A stretch of DNA of 64,000 bases from an uncultured Christensenella sp. GTDB lineage: Bacteria > Bacillota > Clostridia > Christensenellales > Borkfalkiaceae. The notes under the pieces are model-generated. The model was not told the origin of the DNA. It saw only the letters and a list, made by a program, of their open reading frames with translations, and did not search any database. Every line of letters starts with the position of its first letter. The first letter of the stretch is position 1. A program made the translations under genes and the position numbers. Positions 1 through 8,638 of the stretch are shown here, in pieces. The stretch lies in contig CAJTKX010000001.1 in NCBI GenBank assembly GCA_910577055.1, forward strand, positions 248,001 to 312,000. Direction: 5' to 3'.

Positions 1-821
1 TCCTCTGTAAGAGACCCGCCGAGCGCGGAAACTCTTTTCGCCGCCGTCGTGTTCTCAATCTTACCCGCAATAGTGTCTTTATTGAACGCGGGAGTAGCCG
101 GCATTTTTTGGAAAGCTTCGTGCGTGTAGTCAAGTCCCGTATCGATAACGGCAACTACCGTGCCCGCGCCGGTACCCCAAGAATATTCGTTAGGGTCGTC
201 ATATGCGGAAGAATCGTAAATACCCGTCTTATAGACAAACGAGTCGTTAACAACGGCGCCGTTTTCCTTGTTCGCTTCGAACGTCTGCGGCGCAAGATAG
301 GTTCTGCCTATTTCCACGTTTTCAACGCCCGCCATAGACTTTATCTCGGAAACGTATGAGGTATCTACTTCAATCGCAACCGCGTTTATGGCAGCCGTGT
401 AGCTGCTTTTAAGCGTATAAGAAATTCTTCTTGAATTAAGTCTGTTGAGGAAGTTCTTCTGCTCGGTATCAAGCTCGCGCAGCTGTTTAAAGCCCACCGA
501 AGACTCGGCGTAGTCCGCTACGCTTTCGCTCGTACTCTTTGCTTCGAGAAGGCTTTTACCTTCCAAAGATACGATAACCGTTTTCTTTTCGTACGTTGCC
601 TTGGTTCCGGCAAGCACGGAAGAATTAAAGTTCTGCGCAGTTAAAGCCGAGGTGTCGTAATCACGCGTCACGTCGGTGAATGAAAGACTGTCGGTCGCCG
701 CGTTGACGGAGCCTCTACCCTCGAAATCGGAAAGCACTACGCCCGCCGAAAGCGTTGCGCAAAGCGTAACCGATAATACGGCAAGAGCCGAATTTTTTAT
801 TTTTCTCTTAGATAAACTCAT
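1..821 (-). CDS. Subtilisin-like S8 serine protease, secreted (5' part only)
   Basis: This is the N-terminal 273 codons of a gene that leaves the window at position 1. The ATG at 821 follows an AGAGGA Shine-Dalgarno. A basic start (MSLSKRKIKN) and a hydrophobic stretch (residues 11-31) form a signal peptide. Residues 80-175 resemble an inhibitor-I9-type propeptide that would be cut off after folding. At about residue 225 the motif VVAVIDTGLDYTHEAF is the catalytic Asp block of subtilases. The His and Ser blocks lie outside the window. It is probably a cell-surface or extracellular endopeptidase. It lies 27 bp downstream of the giant lipoprotein and points the same way, so the two may be cotranscribed. 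The frame is open throughout. Confidence 0.85.
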   Translation of the reverse strand, partial: MSLSKRKIKNSALAVLSVTLCATLSAGVVLSDFEGRGSVNAATDSLSFTDVTRDYDTSALTAQNFNSSVLAGTKATYEKKTVIVSLEGKSLLEAKSTSESVADYAESSVGFKQLRELDTEQKNFLNRLNSRRISYTLKSSYTAAINAVAIEVDTSYVSEIKSMAGVENVEIGRTYLAPQTFEANKENGAVVNDSFVYKTGIYDSSAYDDPNEYSWGTGAGTVVAVIDTGLDYTHEAFQKMPATPAFNKDTIAGKIENTTAAKRVSALGGSLTE

Positions 822-848
822 TCTCGTTCCTCTGAAACTTATTGTAAT

Positions 849-3800
849 TTAGTCCGTTACCGTTATATTGCCGCTGTGGCCAACGACTACCGTAATTTCC
901 TTTCCGTCTACCGTAATAAGGACCGTCGTACTGTCCTTATCAACGGCTGTCGTGGTAAATTTGCCCGACTTGCCGCCGACGGTAACCGTGCCGTCGAAAT
1001 TGAACTTATAAACCGTGCCGTCGCCGTCGGTTCCCGTGAAGATAGGCGAGTTTACGATATCGACTTCTTCAAGCTTTAATCTGTCGTATCTTGTGCCGCC
1101 GTCTTTAAGGTAAATATTTGCGCCCGTAATTTCGTCGTCAATCAGTTCAACTGTATATGCAATGCTCATATCGTTATAAAGCCACATATAAACTTTACCG
1201 AAACCGCGCGTATAGTAATACGTTATACCTTCGGTAGTGTCGAACGCTATTCCGTACGAATACAAGCTGTCCGCAAGTCCGTTAAATCTAATCGCATTCC
1301 TATTTTCGGTATTTGTCCAATCGCCGAAGAACTCGTCGGCGGGCGCAGCGTAACTGTAATCGCCCTCTACTGCGTAAGGATAACTTGAAACCATAAGGTT
1401 GCCGTCGTCCATAATAAGCAGATAAATCTGAACGAAGCCGTCCATAGAGTTGCCGTAGAAGATATAGATATAATTGTACTCCGGGAAGTAAACGAAAGGA
1501 ACGTTTTGCTCTCCGTTGAAGTTTCCCGTCGTTTCGTAAGTTAAGTCGAATCTTCCGATATAGAAGCTGTTCACCCTATCGCTTATCGCCCAAGTTTTGC
1601 CCGCAAACGGGAAGTACAAATCGAGGGATACGTCTCTTTCGCCGTCAAGCTTTAAAACGAATTTAGGTTTATTAATAGTAATTGAACCGATAGGCGTTCC
1701 GTCAACCGAACCGTTATACAAATTAATTACAATATCGAGTCCGTCAACCGAACCGCTTACTATTTTATAATTGTATTCGGTCTTTACTCCGCGGGCGGTC
1801 GTTTTTGTCATAATACCGCCTTTGGAAAGGTTGCCGCCGCCGTTGAACTTATAGATGTTGCCGCTGTCGTCCGTAAGGGGCATATTGGCCATTTCGTCCT
1901 TGCGTTCAAGGTTTGCACCCGTTCCGCCTTGGGGCGTTACGGTAACAACGCCGTTGCCGTCGGTGGTAAGCGTATAAGTAGTGCCTTCGTATGTGAACGT
2001 GCCTTCGAGTCCGCTTTCAACAGAGCACTCGTAAGGAACTCTCGTGCCGTTAATTACAACGTAGCCGAGGGTCGCGTCCCCTTCGGTCTTGTAAAAGCCC
2101 AATCCGTTAAAGTTCAAAATCGTGATAGGTTCTTCGCCTATCGCACCTTCGCCTATCCATTCGCCGAGATAATAGTCGAGAAGAACGTAATTAAACTCGA
2201 TAAAGCCCTCCGCTTCTTCATCATACAGCATTGCGGTAATTTCTCTTGCCGCGGGGTCATATGTGAAGTAGCCGAAAAGCGAATACCCGCTTAAAATCGT
2301 GTAAGTGTATGCATTACCCGTTACGTTGTCGAAGAAACCGTCTTTAACATAAGACAAGTTGTCGTAAACAACGCCGTTGACTATCGCGCTTGCACTGCCG
2401 GCAAGTCCGCTGCCGAAACCGTCAAGGACAAGATAAGCAGTGTTTTTTGACGAATACCAACTGCCGTAAAAGCTGTTTTCAAGTCTGAAATATTTATCGT
2501 CTTTGCCGCTTTCCTTAATTAAAAGAAGCCCGCTTGCGTCGATGCTTGCCGTTGCGGAGATACCACCCGTCAAAGTAGCAACTCCGTCTTTAAGCGAATA
2601 CGTTCCGCTAAGAGAAGTCGTTTTCCAAACATACGACCAAGTTAAATCGTCGTTGAACGTGTACTTTTCTTTTATGTTTGCAGAACGCTCCCAAACGCCG
2701 AGAAAGTTATTCGCGTTGACGTTTTGGCTTTCGGGGACGAATACCAAACGCATATCCTCGCCTTTGTCGTTTGTATCGTTGACAAAATAAGTGCCGTCAT
2801 ATAAGAAAAGCTTACCGTCCTCTATCGTTCCGATGAACGTATAAGGTTGGAAATTGAGCCAAGGCTGAGGAGTTTGGTCACCGACAATGTTTTCCGAAAG
2901 CCTTGCAAAAAGTCCGTCTTTTAATATCAGTTTTTCGCCGTCGTAGGTGTAGTTCAAACCGTCGAAAGTCATTACATCGACGAATTGGTACGTTGCGTCG
3001 GTATTCAGAATCAACTTAACCGTTCTGCCGGACTTTTCGACAAATTCGTATGTGTCGGCAACTTCGGAATAATTTTTAAACCCGACGTACAGCGTTATAT
3101 CCCTTGTGGGAACGTACGAATAAGGCACTTTTAAGGTGCACTCTTCGTCGAAGAAGAAACCGTAAGAAGTATAACCCGCCGTATCGGAAACGTAATATTC
3201 TTTTATATCGTCGTCAAGATACGAACTGAACGGGAAATAACTTTCGTCTTTAACGTTGAAAGAAATTTGCGTCGAAGCGTTGCCGTTGACCTTTTTATCC
3301 AAGAAATTTAAAGTAATTGCAAAATCATTTTCTCCCGATGCGTAATTCGTCGTGGGATAAGCTCCGTCTACGATTACCCAATCGGTTTCATTCCATTTAA
3401 GCGTATTTTTAATGAAATTCGCGTCGGTGGGTTTAACCGCGCTGCCCGTAGGCACGTTGTAAACAACCAACGAATTTGCAAAATCGGTCGCTTCCGCAAA
3501 GTGCGCAACCGTTTCGCCGGTAAGCTCGCCCGTGTTAGAACCGCTTGCGTCAAGAATACTAACCGAAAAGCTATCGGAAATGCTCGTTTCCACTCCCGCA
3601 TAGCCCGCTATACCGCCGGCAAGCGCGAAGTATTCGGGGTCGGTTACTTCAGAAGGGAAATTAGCCAACGCTTGTACGTAACCTTTCGAATAGCAGTTTA
3701 CAACCGAGCAATAATCACCGAGATTACCGACAATTCCGCCCGAATGCATAGCGCCGAATATGGAGCCTTCCGAATAACTGTTCAATATCGTGGACGCAGC

Positions 3801-4799
3801 TCTTTCGTGAATGGTCATCGCATAACCTACCACGCCGCCCGCCGCTGCGACGTAACCCCTTGACGCAGAAATTGTAACGTTGGTATGAATGTACTCGGCA
3901 GTAGCGTGATAATGATATAAAACGTTTCCCGACGCATTTACGGACACAGACTGCTGTACGCCGACCGCGCCGCCCGCATACGAAAAGTAACCGCTGCTCG
4001 AAACGTTGATTTCTCCTTCCGCACTGCAAGCAACAATATTGGCGCCCGCCGAAAAGCCTACTATCGCACCGACGGCAACGTTGCTGTTATCCCCCGCAAT
4101 CGCGTTAATCGTGAAATCTTTTAAATTAAGATTAAGTATCATAACTGCGCTCGACGCGGTGCTTATCTGCGCGCAACCGAACAATCCGACATAGGAGCTG
4201 CCGTTAGTACTTATAGTGTAGTTGGAAATCGTATGGTTTTTACCGTCGAAAACTCCCGCAAAGAAAGCGTGAGAATTTTCATAATGACCGATAACGTCAA
4301 GCTGTTCGCCGCCGCAATCTATATCGTTCTGCAACTCATAATAGCCCGTCACATAAGCGGCATAGCTTGAATTGACCCTATCGGCAACAAAACGCAAGTC
4401 CTTCAAGCTTGAAACAAGGAAAGGGTCGTCTTGGGTGCCCGAGCCTTCAAGCAAATCTTCTTGCACGGTTGCGGTAAACGTAACGTCCGCCAAAACGGTA
4501 TATTCGTATACGCCGTCGCTCGCCACCAAGGTTTCATTGTTGGCTTTAACGACTACGGTATCCGCAAGGAACCCGTCTTCAACCTTTACGGAAAAAGTTA
4601 CTTTCGTATCTTTGTCTACTTGTAATTGGTACTCGTCCTTTTCCTCTCCGTCGATAACGTAAGTCACATGGTCGGACGAAGCGAAGGTAACGGTAAGCTT
4701 TTCGGCGGTATTCTCGTCGTCCTTACAACCGAACGCAAAGCCGACGCATACGCAAGCTATTGCCGCAAGTAATATTAATAAAAATTTTTTCAACTTCAT
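849..4799 (-). CDS. Giant surface lipoprotein with GLUG-type repeats (1316 aa)
   Basis: The chosen start is the ATG at 4799, preceded by GAGG. The open frame extends 48 codons further upstream to 4943, but that extension is not signal-like. The N-terminus is a lipoprotein signal with lipobox GFAFGC (Cys25). Roughly residues 130-430 carry several G-G-x-V/A-G repeats followed by a Cys-Tyr or Ser strand (for example GGIVGNLGDYCSVVNCYSKG), typical of GLUG motifs in surface proteins. Around residues 535-575 lies one InlB/Flg_new-like unit (GFFFDEECTLK). The C-terminal 700 residues contain repeated beta-rich units with G-x-W and F-x-G-x-G patterns, resembling calycin-like modules. It is probably surface-exposed and may bind ligand or act in adhesion. 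The function is unknown and no enzyme motif was seen. Confidence 0.75.
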   Translation of the reverse strand: MKLKKFLLILLAAIACVCVGFAFGCKDDENTAEKLTVTFASSDHVTYVIDGEEKDEYQLQVDKDTKVTFSVKVEDGFLADTVVVKANNETLVASDGVYEYTVLADVTFTATVQEDLLEGSGTQDDPFLVSSLKDLRFVADRVNSSYAAYVTGYYELQNDIDCGGEQLDVIGHYENSHAFFAGVFDGKNHTISNYTISTNGSSYVGLFGCAQISTASSAVMILNLNLKDFTINAIAGDNSNVAVGAIVGFSAGANIVACSAEGEINVSSSGYFSYAGGAVGVQQSVSVNASGNVLYHYHATAEYIHTNVTISASRGYVAAAGGVVGYAMTIHERAASTILNSYSEGSIFGAMHSGGIVGNLGDYCSVVNCYSKGYVQALANFPSEVTDPEYFALAGGIAGYAGVETSISDSFSVSILDASGSNTGELTGETVAHFAEATDFANSLVVYNVPTGSAVKPTDANFIKNTLKWNETDWVIVDGAYPTTNYASGENDFAITLNFLDKKVNGNASTQISFNVKDESYFPFSSYLDDDIKEYYVSDTAGYTSYGFFFDEECTLKVPYSYVPTRDITLYVGFKNYSEVADTYEFVEKSGRTVKLILNTDATYQFVDVMTFDGLNYTYDGEKLILKDGLFARLSENIVGDQTPQPWLNFQPYTFIGTIEDGKLFLYDGTYFVNDTNDKGEDMRLVFVPESQNVNANNFLGVWERSANIKEKYTFNDDLTWSYVWKTTSLSGTYSLKDGVATLTGGISATASIDASGLLLIKESGKDDKYFRLENSFYGSWYSSKNTAYLVLDGFGSGLAGSASAIVNGVVYDNLSYVKDGFFDNVTGNAYTYTILSGYSLFGYFTYDPAAREITAMLYDEEAEGFIEFNYVLLDYYLGEWIGEGAIGEEPITILNFNGLGFYKTEGDATLGYVVINGTRVPYECSVESGLEGTFTYEGTTYTLTTDGNGVVTVTPQGGTGANLERKDEMANMPLTDDSGNIYKFNGGGNLSKGGIMTKTTARGVKTEYNYKIVSGSVDGLDIVINLYNGSVDGTPIGSITINKPKFVLKLDGERDVSLDLYFPFAGKTWAISDRVNSFYIGRFDLTYETTGNFNGEQNVPFVYFPEYNYIYIFYGNSMDGFVQIYLLIMDDGNLMVSSYPYAVEGDYSYAAPADEFFGDWTNTENRNAIRFNGLADSLYSYGIAFDTTEGITYYYTRGFGKVYMWLYNDMSIAYTVELIDDEITGANIYLKDGGTRYDRLKLEEVDIVNSPIFTGTDGDGTVYKFNFDGTVTVGGKSGKFTTTAVDKDSTTVLITVDGKEITVVVGHSGNITVTD

Positions 4800-4947
4800 A
4801 GTAAACCTCAAAATAGTAAACTTCAAAAAAGCACGCAAAAGAAAAGTGACGCACCACTTTCCCCTCTGAAAATATTGAAGCGAACCGCACTTAAAAATCT
4901 CATCACTTTTTAGGTTGCGCAAAAAGTTCGCAAATTGATACATCGTA

Positions 4948-4977
4948 ATTATACAATATAATAAATTAAAAAGGCAA
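4948..4977 (-). promoter_or_regulatory. Putative promoter of the giant lipoprotein
   Basis: On the minus strand TTGCCT (4972-4977) and TATAAT (4948-4953) are separated by 18 bp. Transcription would begin near 4941 and leave a leader of about 140 nt before the ATG at 4799. The rest of the gene-free stretch 4978-5155 is AT-rich and shows nothing else I recognise. Confidence 0.5.
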
Positions 4978-5155
4978 CTGATTTGACGAATTATTTATAG
5001 ATTTATTATAAAATTATTTTAAAATATATAACTTGTGCTTATGGATAATTTAAATATTGGCGCATATCCCTCGGTTTTACTTATATTCTACGCGTATTTT
5101 TACAAATTTTTCAATTTTTATAGAATGTGAATTTATACATTTATGCAAAACAGAA

Positions 5156-5195
5156 AAGGAAGAACCGAGTCGAAAATTCGGCTCGGTTCTTCCTT
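5156..5195 (-). terminator. Intrinsic terminator downstream of the COG2509-like flavoprotein
   Basis: A 14-bp perfect stem (AAGGAAGAACCGAG with CTCGGTTCTTCCTT) lies 84 bp after the stop of the oxidoreductase gene. A moderately T-rich tail follows in the minus direction. Confidence 0.75.
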
Positions 5196-5278
5196 AGAGA
5201 GAATATGAAAAAAAGTTGAGTGTATGCGTCTTTAACAGTTGCCATTATAAATGACTATTGTGTTGAAAATATGATAAT

Positions 5279-6811
5279 TTAATGATTTTTATACTTTTCG
5301 AAAATTATTTCGGCAATTTTAAGTCCGTCCGCGGCAGAGCTTGTAATGCCGCCAGAATATCCGCTGCCCTCGCCGCAAGGATACAATCCCTTTAAACTTA
5401 TGCTTTCGCCGTCCTCTCCCCTTAAAATTCGCACGGGGGAAGAAAAACGGCTTTCAACGCCCGTCAACAGCGCGTCGGGGTCGGCAAAGCCTTTCAGCCG
5501 TTTGTCCATATCGGGAATGGCAACTTTAAGCGCGTCGGTCGTAATTTTCGGCAAAACGGCTTCAAGCGGAGCAAATGCGGTGCCCGCCGCATAGGTTGGC
5601 TTGACCTCGCCGAACGCCGAAGAAGTTCTACCCGTCAAAAAATCTTTGCAAAGCTGCACGGGCGCCTTAAAGCCGCCGCCAGCTCGATAGGCGCGCCGCT
5701 CTATTTCGCGCTGAAATTCCATTCCGTCGAAAAGTCCTTCGCCGAAGTCCTCGCGCTTCATCTGCACCATAAGCGCCGAATTTGAGTTGACCCCGTCGCG
5801 GGCGTAAAAGCTCATTCCATTGGTTACCACGCCGCTGTTTTCGCTCGCCGCGGGAATTACCACCCCGCCCGGACACATACAAAAAGTGAACACCGTGCGT
5901 TCGTGCGCGTGAGATATAAGTTTGTAGTCGGCGGTCGGAAGAAGCTTGTAACTTTTGCCGTACTGTGCAAAGCCGATTGTATTCGCAAGATGCTCTATGC
6001 GCACACCCACGGCAAAATCGCGCGGCTCCATAGCAACACCGTTTGAAGCAAGCATTTTAAAGGTATCACGCGCGGAGTGCCCTATTGCGACAACAGCACA
6101 GTCAACGGGAGTTGCCGCCTCTTCGCCCGTATGTGAATTTCTGTGAAAAACAGTACAAATTCGCCCGTTTTTATGCTCAAATCTTGTGAAAATTTGATGA
6201 AAATGATATTTACCGCCGTGGTCTTCTATATATTTTCTGATATTTTGCAGCACATAAAACAGCTTGTCGCTGCCGATATGCGGCTTGTTCAAGTAGGTGA
6301 TTTCTTCGGGTGCGCCAAACTTTTTGAAAGTTTCCAAAACGTTTTTATTAAACCCGTCGCGGGTTTGGGTGTTCAGCTTGCCGTCGGAAAACGTTCCCGC
6401 TCCGCCCTCGCCGAACTGAACGTTTGAATTTTCGTCCAAAACCCCGTTTTTGAAGAAAAAGTCAATGGTTTTTCGCCTATTTTCCACGCTTTCGCCTCGC
6501 TCGATTATTATAGGCCGAACGCCGCGCTCTACCAATCTTAAAGCGCAAAAAAGCCCCGCCGGACCCGTACCGATAACGGCGACCTTCGGCGGATTCGCAA
6601 GCCTTTCAAGCGGTTTGATTTCCTCTTGGTTTTCATCCGAAAAGGCGATTGAATAAACCCAAAAAATATTGTTTTTATCGCGCGCGTCAAGCGATTTTTT
6701 GAGGATTTTGAAGTATTTTATCCCACGTTTCAGTCTTTTTTGCGCAATTTTTACAAGACTATCCTCGCTTTCGGTTATATTCAGTTTTATATTGTCAAGC
6801 CTTTGTATCAT
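5279..6811 (-). CDS. FAD-dependent oxidoreductase (COG2509-like dehydrogenase)
   Basis: This 510-residue protein has an N-terminal extension of about 75 residues ahead of a Rossmann dinucleotide site, VAVIGTGPAGLFCALRL, around residue 76, followed by the acidic ERGE strand end typical of FAD binding. A second glycine-rich motif (FGEGGAGTFSDGKLNT) and the C-terminal YPCGEGSGYSGGITSSAADG match the uncharacterised flavoprotein family COG2509. The substrate is unknown. The start codon overlaps the 3' end of the BaiN/YhiN-like flavoprotein by 17 bp, so the two form a translationally coupled pair. No membrane segment is visible, so it should be cytosolic. Confidence 0.8.
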   Translation of the reverse strand: MIQRLDNIKLNITESEDSLVKIAQKRLKRGIKYFKILKKSLDARDKNNIFWVYSIAFSDENQEEIKPLERLANPPKVAVIGTGPAGLFCALRLVERGVRPIIIERGESVENRRKTIDFFFKNGVLDENSNVQFGEGGAGTFSDGKLNTQTRDGFNKNVLETFKKFGAPEEITYLNKPHIGSDKLFYVLQNIRKYIEDHGGKYHFHQIFTRFEHKNGRICTVFHRNSHTGEEAATPVDCAVVAIGHSARDTFKMLASNGVAMEPRDFAVGVRIEHLANTIGFAQYGKSYKLLPTADYKLISHAHERTVFTFCMCPGGVVIPAASENSGVVTNGMSFYARDGVNSNSALMVQMKREDFGEGLFDGMEFQREIERRAYRAGGGFKAPVQLCKDFLTGRTSSAFGEVKPTYAAGTAFAPLEAVLPKITTDALKVAIPDMDKRLKGFADPDALLTGVESRFSSPVRILRGEDGESISLKGLYPCGEGSGYSGGITSSAADGLKIAEIIFEKYKNH

Positions 6812-7982
6812 CTCTGATTCTCTTTAAAATAGCGTCCGCAACCGACGCGCCGCTCGTAAAAGCCCATTGTAGGTTGTAGCCGCCGCAATCGCCGTCCACG
6901 TCAAGAATTTCGCCCGCGAAAAACAGATTTTTTACAAGCTTGCTTTCAAGCTCGTCCGAAACCTCGTTCATACTGATTCCCCCCTTGGTGACTTGCGCGT
7001 AATCGAACCCGAGCGTGCCCAAAACGGGCAACGTAAAATTTTTAAGCGTTGCCGTGATTACCGACGGAGCGTCCGAGCCCGCCCGTTTTATTATCGCTCT
7101 TCCTATTTGATTGTGCAAAGTGCCCGAAAGCAGTTCGCTCTTTTCCCAACCGACGCTTTTACGCGCGGAAACGCTTCGCGCAATTTCTTCTGCGGCAAAG
7201 TCGGGGAGAAATTCAAGCGACAGTGTAGCGCCTTGCTTGTCCGCAATATAAGACGAAACGGAAAATACCGCATTGCCCGATACGCCGTAGTCGGTAAAAA
7301 TCACATCGCCGCGCACCGTTTTTAAAAGCTTATTGCCGCAAAAAGCCGAAACTTTACAATCGGCGCGTATGCCCTTTAATGTTTTGATATGCGTCGTTTC
7401 GGTCTTTAATTGCACAAGCGACGGATACAGCTTAGTTACGGTATGTCCGAAAGAAGTTGCAAGCGCGTAGCCGGAACCGTCCGTTTTGAACTGCTTTTGA
7501 GCTTTGCCGCCAACGCACAGAACGGCGTATTCGGCAATTACTTTATCGCCGTTTAGAGATACCTCGAACCCGTTTACCGTTTTATATATTTTTTCGACTT
7601 TAACACCCGTGAAAATAGAAGTAGGCGGCGTGTAGACCGAATTTATCAAATCATCGACGAGCGCGGAGGCTTGTTTACCCGCGGGGTATATTCTTCCCCT
7701 TTCGTCGGCAAAAAAAAGACAGCCGAACAGTTGCGCGCCGCCATAAGGGTCGGCACACGCGATTTTTTCAACCAAAGCGGTATTGCCGCCATGGTAGTGC
7801 TCTGCAGTCATATCAAGGTTTGATATGTTGCCTTGACCGTTGCCCGTTGCGGCAAGCTTTTTGCCGAGACGGTCACCCGCGTCTACAAGACAAACTTTTA
7901 AATTTTTACTGCTTCTGTTCAGCCGCGCCGCGCAAGCAAGACCCGAAGCGCCGCCGCCGATTATCATTACGTCGTAAATCAT
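6795..7982 (-). CDS. BaiN/YhiN-family NAD(P)/FAD-dependent oxidoreductase (HI0933-like)
   Basis: The N-terminus has the FAD-binding motif DVMIIGGGASGLACAARL, then LGKKLAATGNGQGNISN, the hallmark of the HI0933/YhiN family. The end contains FAGEILDVDGDCGGYNLQWA, the conserved FAD-contacting C-terminal motif. Length 395 aa is normal. I prefer the ATG at 7982; a TTG at 8000 would add six residues, and neither has a strong Shine-Dalgarno. Members include BaiN (bile-acid oxidation in Clostridium) and RdsA, but the family is broad and the substrate here cannot be assigned. It is followed by an overlapping second flavoprotein gene. Confidence 0.85.
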   Translation of the reverse strand: MIYDVMIIGGGASGLACAARLNRSSKNLKVCLVDAGDRLGKKLAATGNGQGNISNLDMTAEHYHGGNTALVEKIACADPYGGAQLFGCLFFADERGRIYPAGKQASALVDDLINSVYTPPTSIFTGVKVEKIYKTVNGFEVSLNGDKVIAEYAVLCVGGKAQKQFKTDGSGYALATSFGHTVTKLYPSLVQLKTETTHIKTLKGIRADCKVSAFCGNKLLKTVRGDVIFTDYGVSGNAVFSVSSYIADKQGATLSLEFLPDFAAEEIARSVSARKSVGWEKSELLSGTLHNQIGRAIIKRAGSDAPSVITATLKNFTLPVLGTLGFDYAQVTKGGISMNEVSDELESKLVKNLFFAGEILDVDGDCGGYNLQWAFTSGASVADAILKRIRDDTKA

Positions 7983-8015
7983 ATAAGACGATTTTAACAA
8001 AAACAGCGATAAGTG

Positions 8016-8525
8016 TCAACGGTTAAATTCGGCAAGCGCGCTTTCAAGCTTTTCAAGGTGCAAAACCTCGTCAGCCAAAATTCTTGAAATTATATTTTTA
8101 ACTTGCTCGTTCTTTAAGCAACCGAGCATTTTGCGATAGGCGGCAATAGCACGACGCTCGCCGAGGATATCGTCTTCAAGCATATTTTGAAGCGACCCCG
8201 AATACGCGACGTACTTTGTAGAGTAAAAATTGAACGCGCACGAAGGATACTGCGAATATATAGGCGCGGCACCCAAAGCGAGTACCGTTTCGCCCAACAA
8301 GTCAAGGTGGTGCATTTCCGTAACGGCTATCCCTTTAAGCAGCTTAGCTAAATCAACATAACAGTTTTTGTTGAAAAAGAACGAATGATAAACGTATTGA
8401 AGAATTGCGTTTAACTCGCTGACGGAGCTTGCGTATGCGGGCGAAATTATTCTTAAGCTGTAAGCGTCGGGCGTTAGCCCGTCTGTGGTGGGATAAGGTT
8501 CGTTTACTCTTATTGGTTCAAGCAT
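8016..8525 (-). CDS. Ferritin-like diiron-type protein (Mn-catalase/CotJC-like fold)
   Basis: This 169-residue helical protein has E-x-x-H metal-ligand motifs (TEMHHLD around residue 71 and DEVLHLE near residue 155) plus upstream acidic residues in a helix (SVSELNAILQ) and EDDILGERRAI. Together these form the four-helix ferritin-like metal site. It could belong to the manganese-catalase or CotJC-like group or be a generic ferritin-like protein; I cannot decide. The ATG at 8525 has no clear Shine-Dalgarno and sits 16 bp past the terminator of uvrA. It ends 34 bp before the downstream flavoprotein ATG, so all three may share one transcript. A role in oxidative stress is inferred only from context. 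Confidence 0.65.
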   Translation of the reverse strand: MLEPIRVNEPYPTTDGLTPDAYSLRIISPAYASSVSELNAILQYVYHSFFFNKNCYVDLAKLLKGIAVTEMHHLDLLGETVLALGAAPIYSQYPSCAFNFYSTKYVAYSGSLQNMLEDDILGERRAIAAYRKMLGCLKNEQVKNIISRILADEVLHLEKLESALAEFNR

Positions 8526-8541
8526 AATACAAACTATGAAA

Positions 8542-8584
8542 AACTGCCCGAATTTGGTGCGGAATATGCCAAATTCGGGCAGTT
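8542..8584 (-). terminator. Intrinsic terminator of uvrBA
   Basis: A 16-bp perfect inverted repeat (AACTGCCCGAATTTGG and its complement) with an 11-nt loop is followed by TTTTT on the minus strand, 55 bp beyond the uvrA stop. Confidence 0.85.
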
Positions 8585-8638
8585 ATGCGTGACATAGTAC
8601 TGTGTAAAGCTTTTAAATTGCGCAAATATACGCTGTTT

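Noticed and set aside
4800..4943. N-terminal 48-codon extension of the giant lipoprotein up to 4943
   Set aside because: The extension abolishes the lipoprotein signal, has no Shine-Dalgarno and begins 4 nt from the -10 box; the ATG at 4799 has GAGG and a perfect lipobox.
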